From Aquiflexum sp. TKW24L (GTDB lineage Bacteria; Bacteroidota; Bacteroidia; Cytophagales; Cyclobacteriaceae): a DNA stretch of 64,000 nt. A program made the position numbers and the translations under genes. This document shows, in pieces, positions 26,974-37,616 of the stretch (its first letter is position 1; each line of letters opens with the position of its first letter). A model generated the notes under the pieces. The model saw nothing but the letters and a program-made list of their open reading frames with translations, was not told the DNA's origin and did not search any database. Location of the stretch: assembly GCF_023502205.1 (NCBI RefSeq), contig NZ_JAMFLG010000014.1, positions 62,001 to 126,000 of the forward strand. Direction: 5' to 3'.

Positions 26974-27984
26974 TCAGAACCACTTTTTCTTTTTGAAATA
27001 GTACATCATTCCCAAGGTTGACCCTAAAAAGAAAATCCAAATAACTAAGTAGCCGTATTTCCAGCCTAATTCAGGCATAAACTCAAAGTTCATTCCATAG
27101 ACTCCTGCGATAAAAGTTAGAGGTATAAATATGGTAGCAATGATGGTCAGGGTTTTCATGACCTCATTTTGCTTCAAGCTGAGATTGGACATGAACAATT
27201 CGACCAAGGCAGAAATTGATTCCCGTTGGATCTCCAGATTTTCAATGATTTCAATGACATGTTCATAGACATCATTGATAAAGGGATTGGTTTTCTTTTT
27301 GACCAAGGGACTTTCCGACTTTTTCCATGCGGAAAGTAATTCCCGAGTGGGCCAAACCGTTCTTTTGATCTGTTGTATGGTTTTTCTTTGGTGGAAGATA
27401 TCAGGAAGTTTTGTATTCTTAGATTGACTGATAATGTGGTCTTCCAGTGTTTCGATTTTTTCGACAGCATGTTCGAGGCAATCAAAGTATTTATCCACAA
27501 TGGTATCTAGTAGGGTGTATGCGAAATAATCAGTCCCTAGTTTCCGCATTTTACCTGTTGGATTTTCTAGCCTTGACCTGATCGGGTCAAAAATATCAAA
27601 GGGGTTTTCCTGTATAGAGATGATATAGTTTTTTCCAAAAAGAATACTTATCTGTTCTGTAATGGGTTCATGTGATTTATTTTTATAATAAATCATTTTG
27701 GAAACAATAAAAATATTCTCTTCAAACTCTTCAAATTTTGGCCTTTGCGATGTGTTCTTAATGTCTTCGAGCGTCAAAGGGTGTATTTCAAAAATCTCAC
27801 CGATTTCTTTTAGCAAAATATCGTTTTCCAGGCCATAGAGATTGAGCCAAAATTTATGGTTGACTTCCAAAAACGGTTTGATCTCCTCAGTATGGGTGAT
27901 ATGGTGCTTATTGAAAATCCCATCACCAAACTCATAAACTTCGATTTGGGTCTCAGAGGATTGGATTTTAACCGACCGGCTCAT
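26974..27984 (-). CDS. corA: CorA family magnesium/cobalt transporter
   Basis: A 336-residue CorA channel that takes up Mg2+ (and often Co2+) as a pentamer. The large cytoplasmic N-terminal domain ends in a long helix (ESISALVELFMSNLSLKQNE). Two transmembrane helices follow, with the signature YGMNF between them and a basic tail (YYFKKKKWF). Length is normal. Its ATG overlaps the stop of the upstream receiver-domain gene by four bases (ATGA), so it is translationally coupled to that regulator, an unusual pairing for corA. Confidence 0.95.
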   Translation of the reverse strand: MSRSVKIQSSETQIEVYEFGDGIFNKHHITHTEEIKPFLEVNHKFWLNLYGLENDILLKEIGEIFEIHPLTLEDIKNTSQRPKFEEFEENIFIVSKMIYYKNKSHEPITEQISILFGKNYIISIQENPFDIFDPIRSRLENPTGKMRKLGTDYFAYTLLDTIVDKYFDCLEHAVEKIETLEDHIISQSKNTKLPDIFHQRKTIQQIKRTVWPTRELLSAWKKSESPLVKKKTNPFINDVYEHVIEIIENLEIQRESISALVELFMSNLSLKQNEVMKTLTIIATIFIPLTFIAGVYGMNFEFMPELGWKYGYLVIWIFFLGSTLGMMYYFKKKKWF

Positions 27985-28355
27985 AAAATATATTTGATTT
28001 TTTCGGGTGAAAGCGGCTTCTCAATGAATCCTTCCACACAGGTAAATTCTTTTGCTTTTTGTCGGTCTTGAAAATCAATGGAACTTGAGAGGACGATAAT
28101 TTGATCCTTCCTAAGTTTAAATTCTTTCATGTATTGGTTTAAAAAATCCCACCCATTCATCACCGGCATATTGATATCTAAAAAAATCAGGATGTTGTCA
28201 GACACATCCATTTTTCTGATTCTCTCTATTGCTAGTTCGGCTTCTAGAAATTCCTCAATCTGGGGCGTCAACTTTAATTTCGATATCAACCTTTTGTTGA
28301 TCAAGTTATTGATAGGGTCATCATCTACTAAAATTATTGAATGGAACCTTTGCAT
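27981..28355 (-). CDS. Receiver-only response regulator coupled to corA
   Basis: A 124-residue receiver domain of the Rcp1-like type. The acidic cluster is VDDDPINN (D10-D12), the phospho-acceptor Asp is in IFLDINMPVMNGWDF, the Ser switch is in VLSSS, and the Lys is in FIEKPLSP. There is no output domain, so it presumably acts by protein contact. The gene overlaps corA by four bases. A direct effect on CorA is possible but unproven; shared transcription might simply be convenient. No histidine kinase is nearby. Confidence 0.92.
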   Translation of the reverse strand: MQRFHSIILVDDDPINNLINKRLISKLKLTPQIEEFLEAELAIERIRKMDVSDNILIFLDINMPVMNGWDFLNQYMKEFKLRKDQIIVLSSSIDFQDRQKAKEFTCVEGFIEKPLSPEKIKYIL

Positions 28356-28483
28356 AGAAGATTATCCGAAATTCGAAAGCTGTTTAAGTTCTCCCAAATA
28401 TACTTTTCTAAATTATAAAAATATAGGAATTAATCGCAATTGATATTTATAGATTCATTTAATAGGTCAACGCGTTGAAAAAA

Positions 28484-28510
28484 AAAGAGGAACCCTTAAA
28501 GTTCCTCTTT
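28484..28510 (-). terminator. Terminator of groL
   Basis: A 10-bp stem (AAAGAGGAAC/GTTCCTCTTT) with a 7-base loop. Read leftwards a T run follows. It lies 20 bases beyond the groL stop. Confidence 0.88.
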
Positions 28511-28530
28511 CATATCAGACGAATTATGAA

Positions 28531-30171
<1,641 letters not shown>

Positions 30172-30202
30172 TTAAGTTCTTTTTAATAATTGAAATAGAT
30201 GA

Positions 30203-30481
30203 TTAAAGAATTGCAAAAATATCTGATTCTCTCATGATGAGATAATCATGACCTTCAACTGCAAGTTCAGTACCTGCGTATTTGCCATAAAGCACCTGGT
30301 CACCTACTTTTACAGTCAATGGCTCGTCTTTTTTGCCGCTTCCTACAGCTATAACAGTTCCTTTTTGGGGTTTTTCCTTGGCAGTATCAGGAATGTAAAG
30401 TCCGGATGCGGTTTTTTCTTCGGCTGCAGCAGGCTCCACCAGAACTCTGTCTGCAAGAGGTTTGATGTTCACGTTTGACAT
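30203..30481 (-). CDS. groES: Co-chaperonin GroES
   Basis: A 92-residue GroES, the heptameric lid of GroEL. Typical segments are [12 protein letters not shown], the mobile loop around [46 protein letters not shown] and the end [13 protein letters not shown]. It is first in the groES-groL operon and diverges from a hypothetical gene across a 218-base region that holds the promoter and repeated TGTCA words. Confidence 0.98.
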   Translation of the reverse strand: MSNVNIKPLADRVLVEPAAAEEKTASGLYIPDTAKEKPQKGTVIAVGSGKKDEPLTVKVGDQVLYGKYAGTELAVEGHDYLIMRESDIFAIL

Positions 30482-30530
30482 AAATTATTGGATTTTTAAA
30501 GGTTAGAAACAAAATCTTGTAACCGTCTAT

Positions 30531-30668
30531 TGTCACTTTTTGTGCCAAACAAGATATATGTGGGCCAACTGACATATAGTCCGTCAAATTACTTCAAAAC
30601 CTGTCAGAGGTTTAGAAATCCAAAAATATTTCCTGTCAATTTTTCCAAGACATTTTTTAATTATGTCA
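30531..30668. promoter_or_regulatory. Spaced TGTCA/TGACA words in the groES divergent region
   Basis: The pentamer TGTCA, or its complement TGACA, starts at 30531, 30570 (inverted), 30602, 30634 and 30664. The last four are spaced by 32, 32 and 30 bases, about three helical turns. Two carry the longer word CCTGTCA. This could be an array of binding sites controlling groES or the divergent gene; no known regulator is assigned. Confidence 0.3.
30621..30648 (-). promoter_or_regulatory. Candidate Bacteroidota-type promoter of groES-groL
   Basis: Read leftwards the sequence TATTTTTG (complement of 30621-30628) fits the Bacteroidota -7 consensus TAnnTTTG, and a TTG 17 bases before it fits the -33 element. 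A start of transcription near 30615 would give a leader of about 130 bases. The match is by eye only. Confidence 0.35.
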
Positions 30669-30699
30669 GTTTTTTTTAAATTTTCACAAAGTGAATGTT

Positions 30700-31407
30700 A
30701 TGAAAAGCTTATCAGAAAATTGGATTACAGAAGGATGGATTGATTTTGAATACAAAAAATACCTTCTTTTGGCCTATTTGCAGCACGTCGGAGGTCAGTT
30801 TAAAGAGGTAAAACTTTATCCGCCTTTGGCTGACCTGATTCAGCATTACACCAGACTCAAAATTTTTGAACAAAATAGGGATCAGATCAAATCTGCCTTT
30901 CCAAAAATGCTTGTGGGTCCTGATTCCAACGAGATGAAATTTACCTACAAACCTTTGGTCATCGATGATGAGATGATGAAGCAGCTCGAGGACATCGTCG
31001 CCTTTTCAATTCCAAAGCTCAAAAACCACATTGAGGAAGGAAAGAATATTTACGATTTTTTGGAAAGAGAAATGAAAATTGAGCCAATTGGGATATCACC
31101 TTTATACCAGAAAGAAGGTTATGTATTTCTTTCATTCGAAAAAACGAAAGAAGTGTTTGTATATCAATACAAGGTTAATCTGTTTCAAAACAGCGTTGAT
31201 ACTTTTAAAGGCATTATGATGCAATTGGTTCAAAAAGTGCGGAGATCTATCCTCAATACTTACGAGCAAATCAAACTTGACCTTATCAAGACCAACAAGG
31301 AGCTTCCCAATCCTGCCACCTACTGCATTTGCAGCCGGCAGCATATTCCTTTGGAGGAGAGTTTTGTACCTATCAGTAAAAGGTTGCTTTTAAAAGTGGT
31401 GGAATAA
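30700..31407 (+). CDS. Hypothetical protein divergent from groES
   Basis: A 235-residue protein from the ATG at 30700; a GTG at 30691 is possible. It appears soluble, without signal peptide or membrane helices. It opens with WITEGWIDFEYKKYLLLAYLQHV and contains long amphipathic helices (SAFPKMLVG, IPKLKNHIEEGKNIYDFLE). It ends with CICSRQHIPLEESFVPISKR, a Cys/His-containing segment. I do not recognise the family, though its composition looks like a conserved Bacteroidota cytoplasmic protein. Its promoter shares the groES intergenic region. Confidence 0.75.
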   Translation: MKSLSENWITEGWIDFEYKKYLLLAYLQHVGGQFKEVKLYPPLADLIQHYTRLKIFEQNRDQIKSAFPKMLVGPDSNEMKFTYKPLVIDDEMMKQLEDIVAFSIPKLKNHIEEGKNIYDFLEREMKIEPIGISPLYQKEGYVFLSFEKTKEVFVYQYKVNLFQNSVDTFKGIMMQLVQKVRRSILNTYEQIKLDLIKTNKELPNPATYCICSRQHIPLEESFVPISKRLLLKVVE

Positions 31408-31409
31408 AA

Positions 31410-31430
31410 AAGCCCGCTTGGAGCGGGCTT
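31410..31430. terminator. Bidirectional terminator between convergent genes
   Basis: A perfect GC-rich 9-bp stem (AAGCCCGCT/AGCGGGCTT) with a 3-base loop, preceded by an A run and followed by AATTTTTTTG. It serves both the rightward hypothetical gene and leftward secG. Confidence 0.92.
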
Positions 31431-31443
31431 AATTTTTTTGATT

Positions 31444-31803
31444 TTAGTTATTGGTAGTATCGACTGGAACAGGAACTGCTCCTTCGGTCGGAAGCAAGCT
31501 TTCTGAATCACCAAAAGAAGGACTCACAATTTGTTTCCTTGCGTTTTCAATATTCGGAGAAGTAGATTGAGTCTGTTGGGAGGTAGAATAAAAAGCTGAA
31601 GAGGAAAGGGAAAGCGCCAAGATAGCAATCGCCAAAACCCAAGTTGCCTTTTCAAGAATATTTCCGGTTTTGGTCACACCCATGATTTGGGATGCTCCTG
31701 CACCAAATGCTGCGCCAACGCCTCCTTTGGAATCCTGTGCCAGGATTACTAGAACCAACAATACAGCAAGAATAATAATTAAAGTAATAAGAAATGTAAA
31801 CAT
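31444..31803 (-). CDS. secG: Preprotein translocase subunit SecG
   Basis: A 119-residue SecG, an accessory subunit of the SecYEG channel in the inner membrane. Two transmembrane helices (about residues 2-22 and 52-72) flank the signature loop LAQDSKGGVGAAFGAGASQ. A hydrophilic C-terminal tail of about 40 residues is longer than in Escherichia coli but usual for Bacteroidota. It closes the leftward miaB-sigma54-lptE-TPR-secG run, 10 bases after the TPR gene. Confidence 0.95.
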   Translation of the reverse strand: MFTFLITLIIILAVLLVLVILAQDSKGGVGAAFGAGASQIMGVTKTGNILEKATWVLAIAILALSLSSSAFYSTSQQTQSTSPNIENARKQIVSPSFGDSESLLPTEGAVPVPVDTTNN

Positions 31804-31813
31804 ATGAGTGATA

Positions 31814-32635
31814 TTATGAATCCAAGCTTTTAATTAAGTCCGCAAAGTAAAGGTTTTTATCTGGAAATTTCACCATTAATTTTTGATATATTTCTTTGGC
31901 TTTTTGTTTTTTGCCCTGCTTTACCAACAGTTTGGCGTATGACTCCGAAAGCAAAGTAGGATGGAGGTGGGTACTGTTTTCCGAGAGATCAGCTTGCTTT
32001 TGGAAATCTTCCATTTCCTTGAGCGTAGCCAATTTGATGTCTTTTTTACTAAAAGACTTGATCAGATCTATTTGCTCTTTCCTTTTCTCATCGACGATTT
32101 CTTTCTTTTCCCTTTTCCTGATGGTTTCGATCAAATCATCATTTACCCTCCTTTTCTTTGGCTTGAAAGAAGTTTCGGGTTCTTCCATTTTTGGAGTGAC
32201 TAATGGGTCATGCCTACTGTTCAGATTTTCCTCCAATTTTTTGAGGATTTTGGCTCTGATTTCAGGATCGGTCTCTACGGTAGGTTCAGGAACCAAGGAT
32301 TGTTCAAATCCCTCTAAAACAATGTTTTTTTGAGAAGCCTGTCTGTAACTCGAAAGAGTTTCAATGTTTTCGACAATCTTACTTTCCAAAAACCGAAAAG
32401 GTGTGTCAGATTCCACCATCAGTTTGAGCCATTTCCGGTCAGGGCTTGCAATGGATGCGAAAGGTAAAATTTCTTTGGATTTGCCACCTGACTTTTCAAA
32501 TTCATATTTGGCAAGCAAAACTTTTGGAACCTGAAAAAACGGAAAGCTTTCATGCAATTTGATCAGGTGGGCGACATCCTCTTTTTGGAGAGAATTTCCC
32601 ACCTTCAGAATTGATATTAATTGTTGGCTGTTCAC
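31814..32635 (-). CDS. TPR-containing hypothetical protein upstream of secG
   Basis: A 273-residue protein that probably starts at a GTG. The N-terminal half is helical (FPFFQVPKVLLAKYEFEKSG). The middle is highly charged with Lys/Glu-rich stretches (EEPETSFKPKKRRVNDD, RKREKKEIVDEKRKEQ). The C-terminus carries a TPR-like unit (ESYAKLLVKQGKKQKAKEIYQKL). No signal peptide is seen. It lies between lptE and secG, a position consistent with an envelope-biogenesis transcript, but no function is known. Confidence 0.8.
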   Translation of the reverse strand: MNSQQLISILKVGNSLQKEDVAHLIKLHESFPFFQVPKVLLAKYEFEKSGGKSKEILPFASIASPDRKWLKLMVESDTPFRFLESKIVENIETLSSYRQASQKNIVLEGFEQSLVPEPTVETDPEIRAKILKKLEENLNSRHDPLVTPKMEEPETSFKPKKRRVNDDLIETIRKREKKEIVDEKRKEQIDLIKSFSKKDIKLATLKEMEDFQKQADLSENSTHLHPTLLSESYAKLLVKQGKKQKAKEIYQKLMVKFPDKNLYFADLIKSLDS

Positions 32636-32672
32636 GATAATGAATTTTGAATAGATTCCAATTTAGTGATTT

Positions 32673-33218
32673 TTACCAATTGGCAACTGTAGCAGTGAAA
32701 ATGTCCTGAATAATATTGTTGAAAATCTCCTCAATCAATTGGCTTTCTACCTGTAGAATGGATGTGGTCCTCGGGTCATAATCTTTAAAGAAGGAGAATG
32801 TCTGTTTGAGGTTTTCATCTTCATTGACCGTATTGAGGTATTCCACTTCAATGGATATGGTCAATCTCATTTGTCCTGCCCTGTCAGGAAGATTTGGGTC
32901 TGTGCTCGTTACTGTTGCCTGTGGGGTGATTGCATATCGTTTGATTGCCCCGAGAAACTGAAGGTCGCCATTCGTTCTTACCAATTCAAGTTGGGTATTT
33001 CTCTGATAAAATTCCTTGAGCGATTCTGTAAATAACTGCTCCATATTCGCAGGACCACCGCCGGAATCATTGAAGAAATTTTCTACCGAAAAGGATTTGG
33101 TCAATTCATAGTTAATATTCGTTCCGGTAAAGCTGTATTTGATCGCACATCCCTGAAAAACCAAAATAGGGATGAGCAATGTAAAGAAATAGCTTTTTGT
33201 TTTCCTACTCAATGTCAT
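32673..33218 (-). CDS. lptE: LptE family outer-membrane lipoprotein
   Basis: A protein of about 181 residues starting at the ATG at 33218. The longer reading to 33266 would run further into the upstream gene and bury the signal peptide. A lipoprotein signal ends at VFQGC. The mature part begins AIKYSFTGTNI and matches the LptE family of Bacteroidota, with NFFNDSGGGPANMEQLFTE and the C-terminal helix SQLIEEIFNNIIQDIFT. LptE plugs the LptD barrel that inserts lipopolysaccharide in the outer membrane. It overlaps the sigma-54 activator gene by 14 bases. Confidence 0.82.
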   Translation of the reverse strand: MTLSRKTKSYFFTLLIPILVFQGCAIKYSFTGTNINYELTKSFSVENFFNDSGGGPANMEQLFTESLKEFYQRNTQLELVRTNGDLQFLGAIKRYAITPQATVTSTDPNLPDRAGQMRLTISIEVEYLNTVNEDENLKQTFSFFKDYDPRTTSILQVESQLIEEIFNNIIQDIFTATVANW

Positions 33219-34491
33219 ACTGTTTGATTTTTCTATATAACGTTCTTTCGGATATCCCAAGGTCACTTGCAGCGTATTTTCTTTTATTGTTGTGTTTTCT
33301 GAGTGCTTTGAGAATCATTTCTTTTTCCTTTTTCTCCAATGACAGCGAATTGTCGTCCTCCTCATGGATGATATCTTCAATGGTATCATCATCATAATCT
33401 TCCAATTCTTCATTCTGCTTTTGATGGTCAATCACGAGAGGCAAATTGGATGATGTTGTTGTAGGTTTTTTCTCCTCGAAGGAAGCTGTTTTCTCAAGGT
33501 CATCAAATAGATTTTGATGTTTGCTCATGATATTCGAATTGATCCCACCTGATTGGAACGTCTCCAAAACCAACTTTTTGAGGTCATTCATGTCCCTTTT
33601 CATATCGAAGAGGACTTTGTATAATATTTCTCTTTCCGAAAAATCACTTGAATCACCAAGGCTTCCCAATCCATGGGTCAATGCCGGAAGCCTGCTTTGC
33701 TCTGTCGGTAAGTACTTGGCTAATGTTGCAGCTTCTACCTCTCTGTTTTCTTCCAAAAGTGAGATCTGCTCAGCAATATTCTTAAGCTGTCGGATATTTC
33801 CGGGAAATGGGAATTTGACCAATAACTTTTTGGCAGCATCATCTAGGGCAATAGGTTTTACTTTATACCGTTCCGAAAAGTCAGTCGTAAATTTTCTAAA
33901 CAACATGACCACATCTTCTCCTCTTTCTCTCAGCGGCGGTACATAGATAGGAACTGTATTCAATCTATAATACAGGTCTTCCCTGAATTCCCCTTTTTCA
34001 ACAGCTTTGATCAGGTTGACATTGGTGGCTGCTATGACACGAACGTTGGTTTTGAGGACTTTTGAGGAACCCACTTTGATAAATTCCCCGTTTTCCAAAA
34101 CTCTAAGAAGCCTCGCCTGTGTTCCCAATGGCATTTCTCCGATTTCATCCAAAAAAATAGAACCGCCATCGGTTACTTCAAAGTAGCCTTTCCTTGCTTC
34201 ATGAGCCCCGGTAAAGGAACCTTTTTCATGTCCAAAAAGCTCGGAATCAATTGTCCCTTCCGGAATGGCCCCGCAGTTGATGGCGATAAACTTGCCATGC
34301 TTTCTGAGACTTAAGGAATGGATAATTTTTGAAAATGATTCTTTGCCACTACCGCTCTCGCCTGTAATCAATACAGTCATATCGGTAGGGGAGGCCTGCA
34401 TGGCCACCTGAATGGCGTGGTTCAGCAATGGGCTGTTTCCTATTATGCCAAAGCGCTGCTTTATACTTTGAATCTCTGAGTTTGTGATCAT
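33205..34491 (-). CDS. Sigma-54-dependent transcriptional activator without receiver domain
   Basis: About 428 residues from the ATG at 34491; a TTG at 34527 would overlap miaB. The AAA+ domain starts almost at once: Walker A is GESGSGKES, the sigma-54 contact loop reads GSFTGA instead of the usual GAFTGA, Walker B is GGSIFLDEIGEMP, and the arginine-finger region is RLNTVPIYVPPLRER. A variable linker (about 290-385) leads to a Fis-type helix-turn-helix at the end (KYAASDLGISERTLYRKI). No regulatory N-terminal domain is present, so control must come from expression level or partner binding. It sits between miaB and lptE. Confidence 0.93.
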   Translation of the reverse strand: MITNSEIQSIKQRFGIIGNSPLLNHAIQVAMQASPTDMTVLITGESGSGKESFSKIIHSLSLRKHGKFIAINCGAIPEGTIDSELFGHEKGSFTGAHEARKGYFEVTDGGSIFLDEIGEMPLGTQARLLRVLENGEFIKVGSSKVLKTNVRVIAATNVNLIKAVEKGEFREDLYYRLNTVPIYVPPLRERGEDVVMLFRKFTTDFSERYKVKPIALDDAAKKLLVKFPFPGNIRQLKNIAEQISLLEENREVEAATLAKYLPTEQSRLPALTHGLGSLGDSSDFSEREILYKVLFDMKRDMNDLKKLVLETFQSGGINSNIMSKHQNLFDDLEKTASFEEKKPTTTSSNLPLVIDHQKQNEELEDYDDDTIEDIIHEEDDNSLSLEKKEKEMILKALRKHNNKRKYAASDLGISERTLYRKIKQYDIE

Positions 34492-34507
34492 TATAGCGTC
34501 TTGAATA

Positions 34508-35968
34508 TCAGGAAACAACTTCTCCAAACAATGTTGCCGGTGAGCAATCGGTAATTTTTACCATGACATAGTCACCTTTTTTGTAAGGTCCATCAGGAAT
34601 TATCACCACTTTATTGGCCGAGTTTTTTCCTTTGAGTTGCTCATTTGACCTTTTAGATGTTCCCTCGATCAAGATTTCATGGATTTTCCCCAAGTCAAGT
34701 TTATTTCTTTCAAAAGACAGTTGGCTTTGTTTGTCGATGATTTCAGCCAACCTTCTTTTCTTTACTTCCAATGGAATATCATCTTCGAATTTTTTTGCAG
34801 CTAATGTTCCGGGACGTTCGGAATAGAAAAACATGTAGGAGAAATCATACTTCACAATGTCCATCAAGGTCAATGTATCCTGATGTTCTTCCTCTGTTTC
34901 GGTACAAAAGCCGGTAATCATATCAGAAGAAATACCACATTCTTCTCCAAGTACTTCTCTGATTTTACTCACCCTTTCCAAATACCAATCCCTGTCATAA
35001 GTCCTGTTCATCAATTCGAGGATTCTTGAATTTCCGCTTTGGACTGGAAGGTGGATGTATTTACAGATGTTGTGGTATTTTTTTATGGTGTACAGCACTT
35101 CGTCAGTAATGTCTTTGGGGTGGGAAGTCGAAAATCGCACCCTCAGCAAAGGACTGATCTCTGCGACCATCTCCAATAAATGGTGGAAATGCACCACCTC
35201 TGACAACTCATCCTCTTTTTTGATCAACCTAGCTTTGTTGTTTTCTTCTGCAGACCATTTGTAGCTGTCCACATTTTGGCCCAAAAGCATAACCTCCCTA
35301 TATCCCTGATTGAAAAGATCTCGCGCTTCAATGACAATGGAATGTGGATCTCGGCTTCTTTCCCTGCCTCTTGTAAATGGTACTACACAAAAAGAGCACA
35401 TGTTGTCGCAGCCTCTCATGATCGAAATCATGGCATTGACCCCATTGGAGTTGAGCCTGACGGGAGAGATGTCTGCGTAAGTTTCTTCTCTTGAAAGAAA
35501 AGTATTTACACCTTTGTTACCAAATTCCGCTCCTGTTATGAGATTTGGAAGATCTCTATAGGCATCGGGTCCGACGACGACATCCACGATTTTTTCTTCT
35601 TCGAGAAATTTTTCCTTCAATCGCTCCGCCATACAGCCAAGCACACCCACCATCAATTCGGGTTTATTTCTTTTGAGGGTATTGAACTGACTGAGTCTTT
35701 TGCGTACAGTCTGTTCAGCTTTGTCCCTGATAGAGCAGGTATTCAAAAAAATCACATCAGCTTGCTCAAAATCAGAAGTGGTATCATAGCCATTTTCTTT
35801 CATGATGGAGGCCACTATTTCCGAGTCGGAGAAATTCATCTGGCAGCCATAGGATTCAATGTAAAGCTTTTTTTGCTTGCCGGTATTGACTTCTTCTGTG
35901 GTTTTGTAATCTGTTGCTTGCGCCTCCTCAGGACTGAGGATATCTATATCTTTGATGATATTTTCCAT
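34508..35968 (-). CDS. miaB: tRNA-2-methylthio-N6-dimethylallyladenosine synthase MiaB
   Basis: A 486-residue radical-SAM methylthiotransferase that modifies A37 of tRNAs reading UNN codons. The N-terminal domain has the auxiliary-cluster cysteines ([33 protein letters not shown]). The radical-SAM motif C-x-x-x-C-x-x-C is CDNMCSFC, followed by [16 protein letters not shown]-type domain ends the protein. It is first in a leftward run; the sigma-54 activator starts 16 bases after its stop. Confidence 0.97.
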   Translation of the reverse strand: MENIIKDIDILSPEEAQATDYKTTEEVNTGKQKKLYIESYGCQMNFSDSEIVASIMKENGYDTTSDFEQADVIFLNTCSIRDKAEQTVRKRLSQFNTLKRNKPELMVGVLGCMAERLKEKFLEEEKIVDVVVGPDAYRDLPNLITGAEFGNKGVNTFLSREETYADISPVRLNSNGVNAMISIMRGCDNMCSFCVVPFTRGRERSRDPHSIVIEARDLFNQGYREVMLLGQNVDSYKWSAEENNKARLIKKEDELSEVVHFHHLLEMVAEISPLLRVRFSTSHPKDITDEVLYTIKKYHNICKYIHLPVQSGNSRILELMNRTYDRDWYLERVSKIREVLGEECGISSDMITGFCTETEEEHQDTLTLMDIVKYDFSYMFFYSERPGTLAAKKFEDDIPLEVKKRRLAEIIDKQSQLSFERNKLDLGKIHEILIEGTSKRSNEQLKGKNSANKVVIIPDGPYKKGDYVMVKITDCSPATLFGEVVS

Positions 35969-36067
35969 GAATCATTTACTTAGGACTGCGAAATTAAAAA
36001 AATACCGACAAATTGACAGGTTTTATTCTATCAATTCTGTTAATGGTATTCCATTGTCAAAAAAAAA

Positions 36068-36088
36068 CTCCTTCCGGTGGGGAAGGAG
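36068..36088 (-). terminator. Terminator of the S41 protease gene
   Basis: An 8-bp stem (CTCCTTCC/GGAAGGAG) with a 5-base loop. Read leftwards it is followed by a long T run (complement of the A run at 36059-36067). Confidence 0.85.
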
Positions 36089-36100
36089 CTTGATTTTGTG

Positions 36101-37510
36101 TTAGCGATTCAGTTTAAATTTTGTTTGGTCATCAATCAATTTTCCAAACCTTGTCTGATTTTCTAGAGAACTTCCAAGATCAATCCTGTCAATAAGCTGA
36201 AGCCTATCTGGAGATGGAATACCTGTTATCTGTTCCAAAGTCAGTTTGAGCAGGAACTCATTGGTGTCTCCCAAAGGAAGCAGAGTAGGTTGGGAAAGCT
36301 CATTTCCCTGAACGTTTGGCTGAAAGCCGTTTGAATAATCAGATTGGTCGTTTTTATTGAAGGATTGGAATGCGATGGGTAGAAGCCCGTATTTATTGTT
36401 TGGATTTTCTGTGTCTTGAAGCGCAAAGGATCCAACATTTTTACCAAAAGTCACTCCTCCAACAAGGAAAACATCCATATAAGGCTTAAGCCCGTTAATA
36501 ATCAATTCACTTGCTGAAGCGGTTCTTGAAGATGTAATAACATATAATCTATTTCCCGACAATATGGTACCAAGATTTTCCGGTTTGTTTTCAAATTCGA
36601 TGATTACATTTTTGAATTGTTCAAAACCGGAAAGAAATGAATTAAACTTATTTTTGGATAAAACATCTTTATCGGTAACCCCCGGAGCAATTAAACTAGA
36701 AAGATTGACGGCACTGGATTGACTGCCTCCTCCGTTGTATCTAAAATCTAAGATCAAATTGTTGATACCTTCTGCTTTGAATTTGGCAAAAATTTCATCC
36801 ATCTCATCGTCATACCTTGTTGATTGCCCCTCAATTCCCGGTGCAAAAAAGTGGTAGACTACATAGCCGATTTTTTGATTTCCAATGGTGTAAATCGAGT
36901 CAAGGAAATTTGGATTCTCTGATAGAACAGCAGTTGTCAAATCAACACTTGGTAATGCGACGTAATTGGCAGATTCTTGATTATATCTAAAGAGTGATAC
37001 TGTATGCGCTTCTGATCTCAAAGCCAACAATTCACGATAGTTATCCAAATTCATTCTTACACCATTAATCTGTGTAATAAGGTCCCCTCGTTTCATTCCC
37101 TTAATTTCAGCAGGACTTCCTTTTTTGGTGTAAGTTACAAAGGCAACAACATTGTTGTTGGTACTGCTTTCACGGGCAAGGGTAATTTCATAGCCCGCTT
37201 CTTTGGTTACTCCAGAAAGGCTATTGATCAGTTCCTGATAATCTGGAAAAATGACCGAAAACCTATCTGTAGGTCTAAAAAGTAACGATTCAAAGTAATC
37301 TTCTGGATCTGATTCAAGAGAAATCGGCTTTCTCATATCCTCCAGCCAATAGTAAGCTTGATCCATAATGGTTTGGATCCAAGTATTTACTTTCGCATTC
37401 TCAGATAAGACTGGTGCCGGATCTTCAGTTTTGTCTTGACAGGCATTCAACAGGATTAAGGCTCCCATCAAAATGTAAAAACCAGATTTTTGACTGAATA
37501 GGTGCTTCAT
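36101..37510 (-). CDS. S41 family (C-terminal processing type) peptidase lipoprotein
   Basis: About 469 residues from the ATG at 37510. A lipoprotein signal ends at LLNAC. A PDZ-like domain lies near residues 80-175 (GSPAEIKGMKRGDLITQINGV), then the S41 protease domain with LILDFRYNGGG, the catalytic Ser in TSSRTASASELIINGL, and the Lys in VTFGKNVGSF. Such enzymes cleave C-termini of envelope proteins. It would be anchored in the periplasm or on the outer membrane. It is monocistronic, between miaB and the FtsE-like gene. Confidence 0.9.
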   Translation of the reverse strand: MKHLFSQKSGFYILMGALILLNACQDKTEDPAPVLSENAKVNTWIQTIMDQAYYWLEDMRKPISLESDPEDYFESLLFRPTDRFSVIFPDYQELINSLSGVTKEAGYEITLARESSTNNNVVAFVTYTKKGSPAEIKGMKRGDLITQINGVRMNLDNYRELLALRSEAHTVSLFRYNQESANYVALPSVDLTTAVLSENPNFLDSIYTIGNQKIGYVVYHFFAPGIEGQSTRYDDEMDEIFAKFKAEGINNLILDFRYNGGGSQSSAVNLSSLIAPGVTDKDVLSKNKFNSFLSGFEQFKNVIIEFENKPENLGTILSGNRLYVITSSRTASASELIINGLKPYMDVFLVGGVTFGKNVGSFALQDTENPNNKYGLLPIAFQSFNKNDQSDYSNGFQPNVQGNELSQPTLLPLGDTNEFLLKLTLEQITGIPSPDRLQLIDRIDLGSSLENQTRFGKLIDDQTKFKLNR

Positions 37511-37616
37511 ATACAATTATTTTAACGGGTTGATCACTAGGTCATAACAAAGAGCTAAACGCAGTTCCCTGCCAAATTGATTGAAAAGATAAAAAGTATT
37601 TTCAAATAATCTGAAC

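Noticed and set aside
30482-30699. CIRCE element upstream of groES
   Set aside because: No TTAGCACTC-N9-GAGTGCTAA match, even approximate, was found, so HrcA control is not supported.
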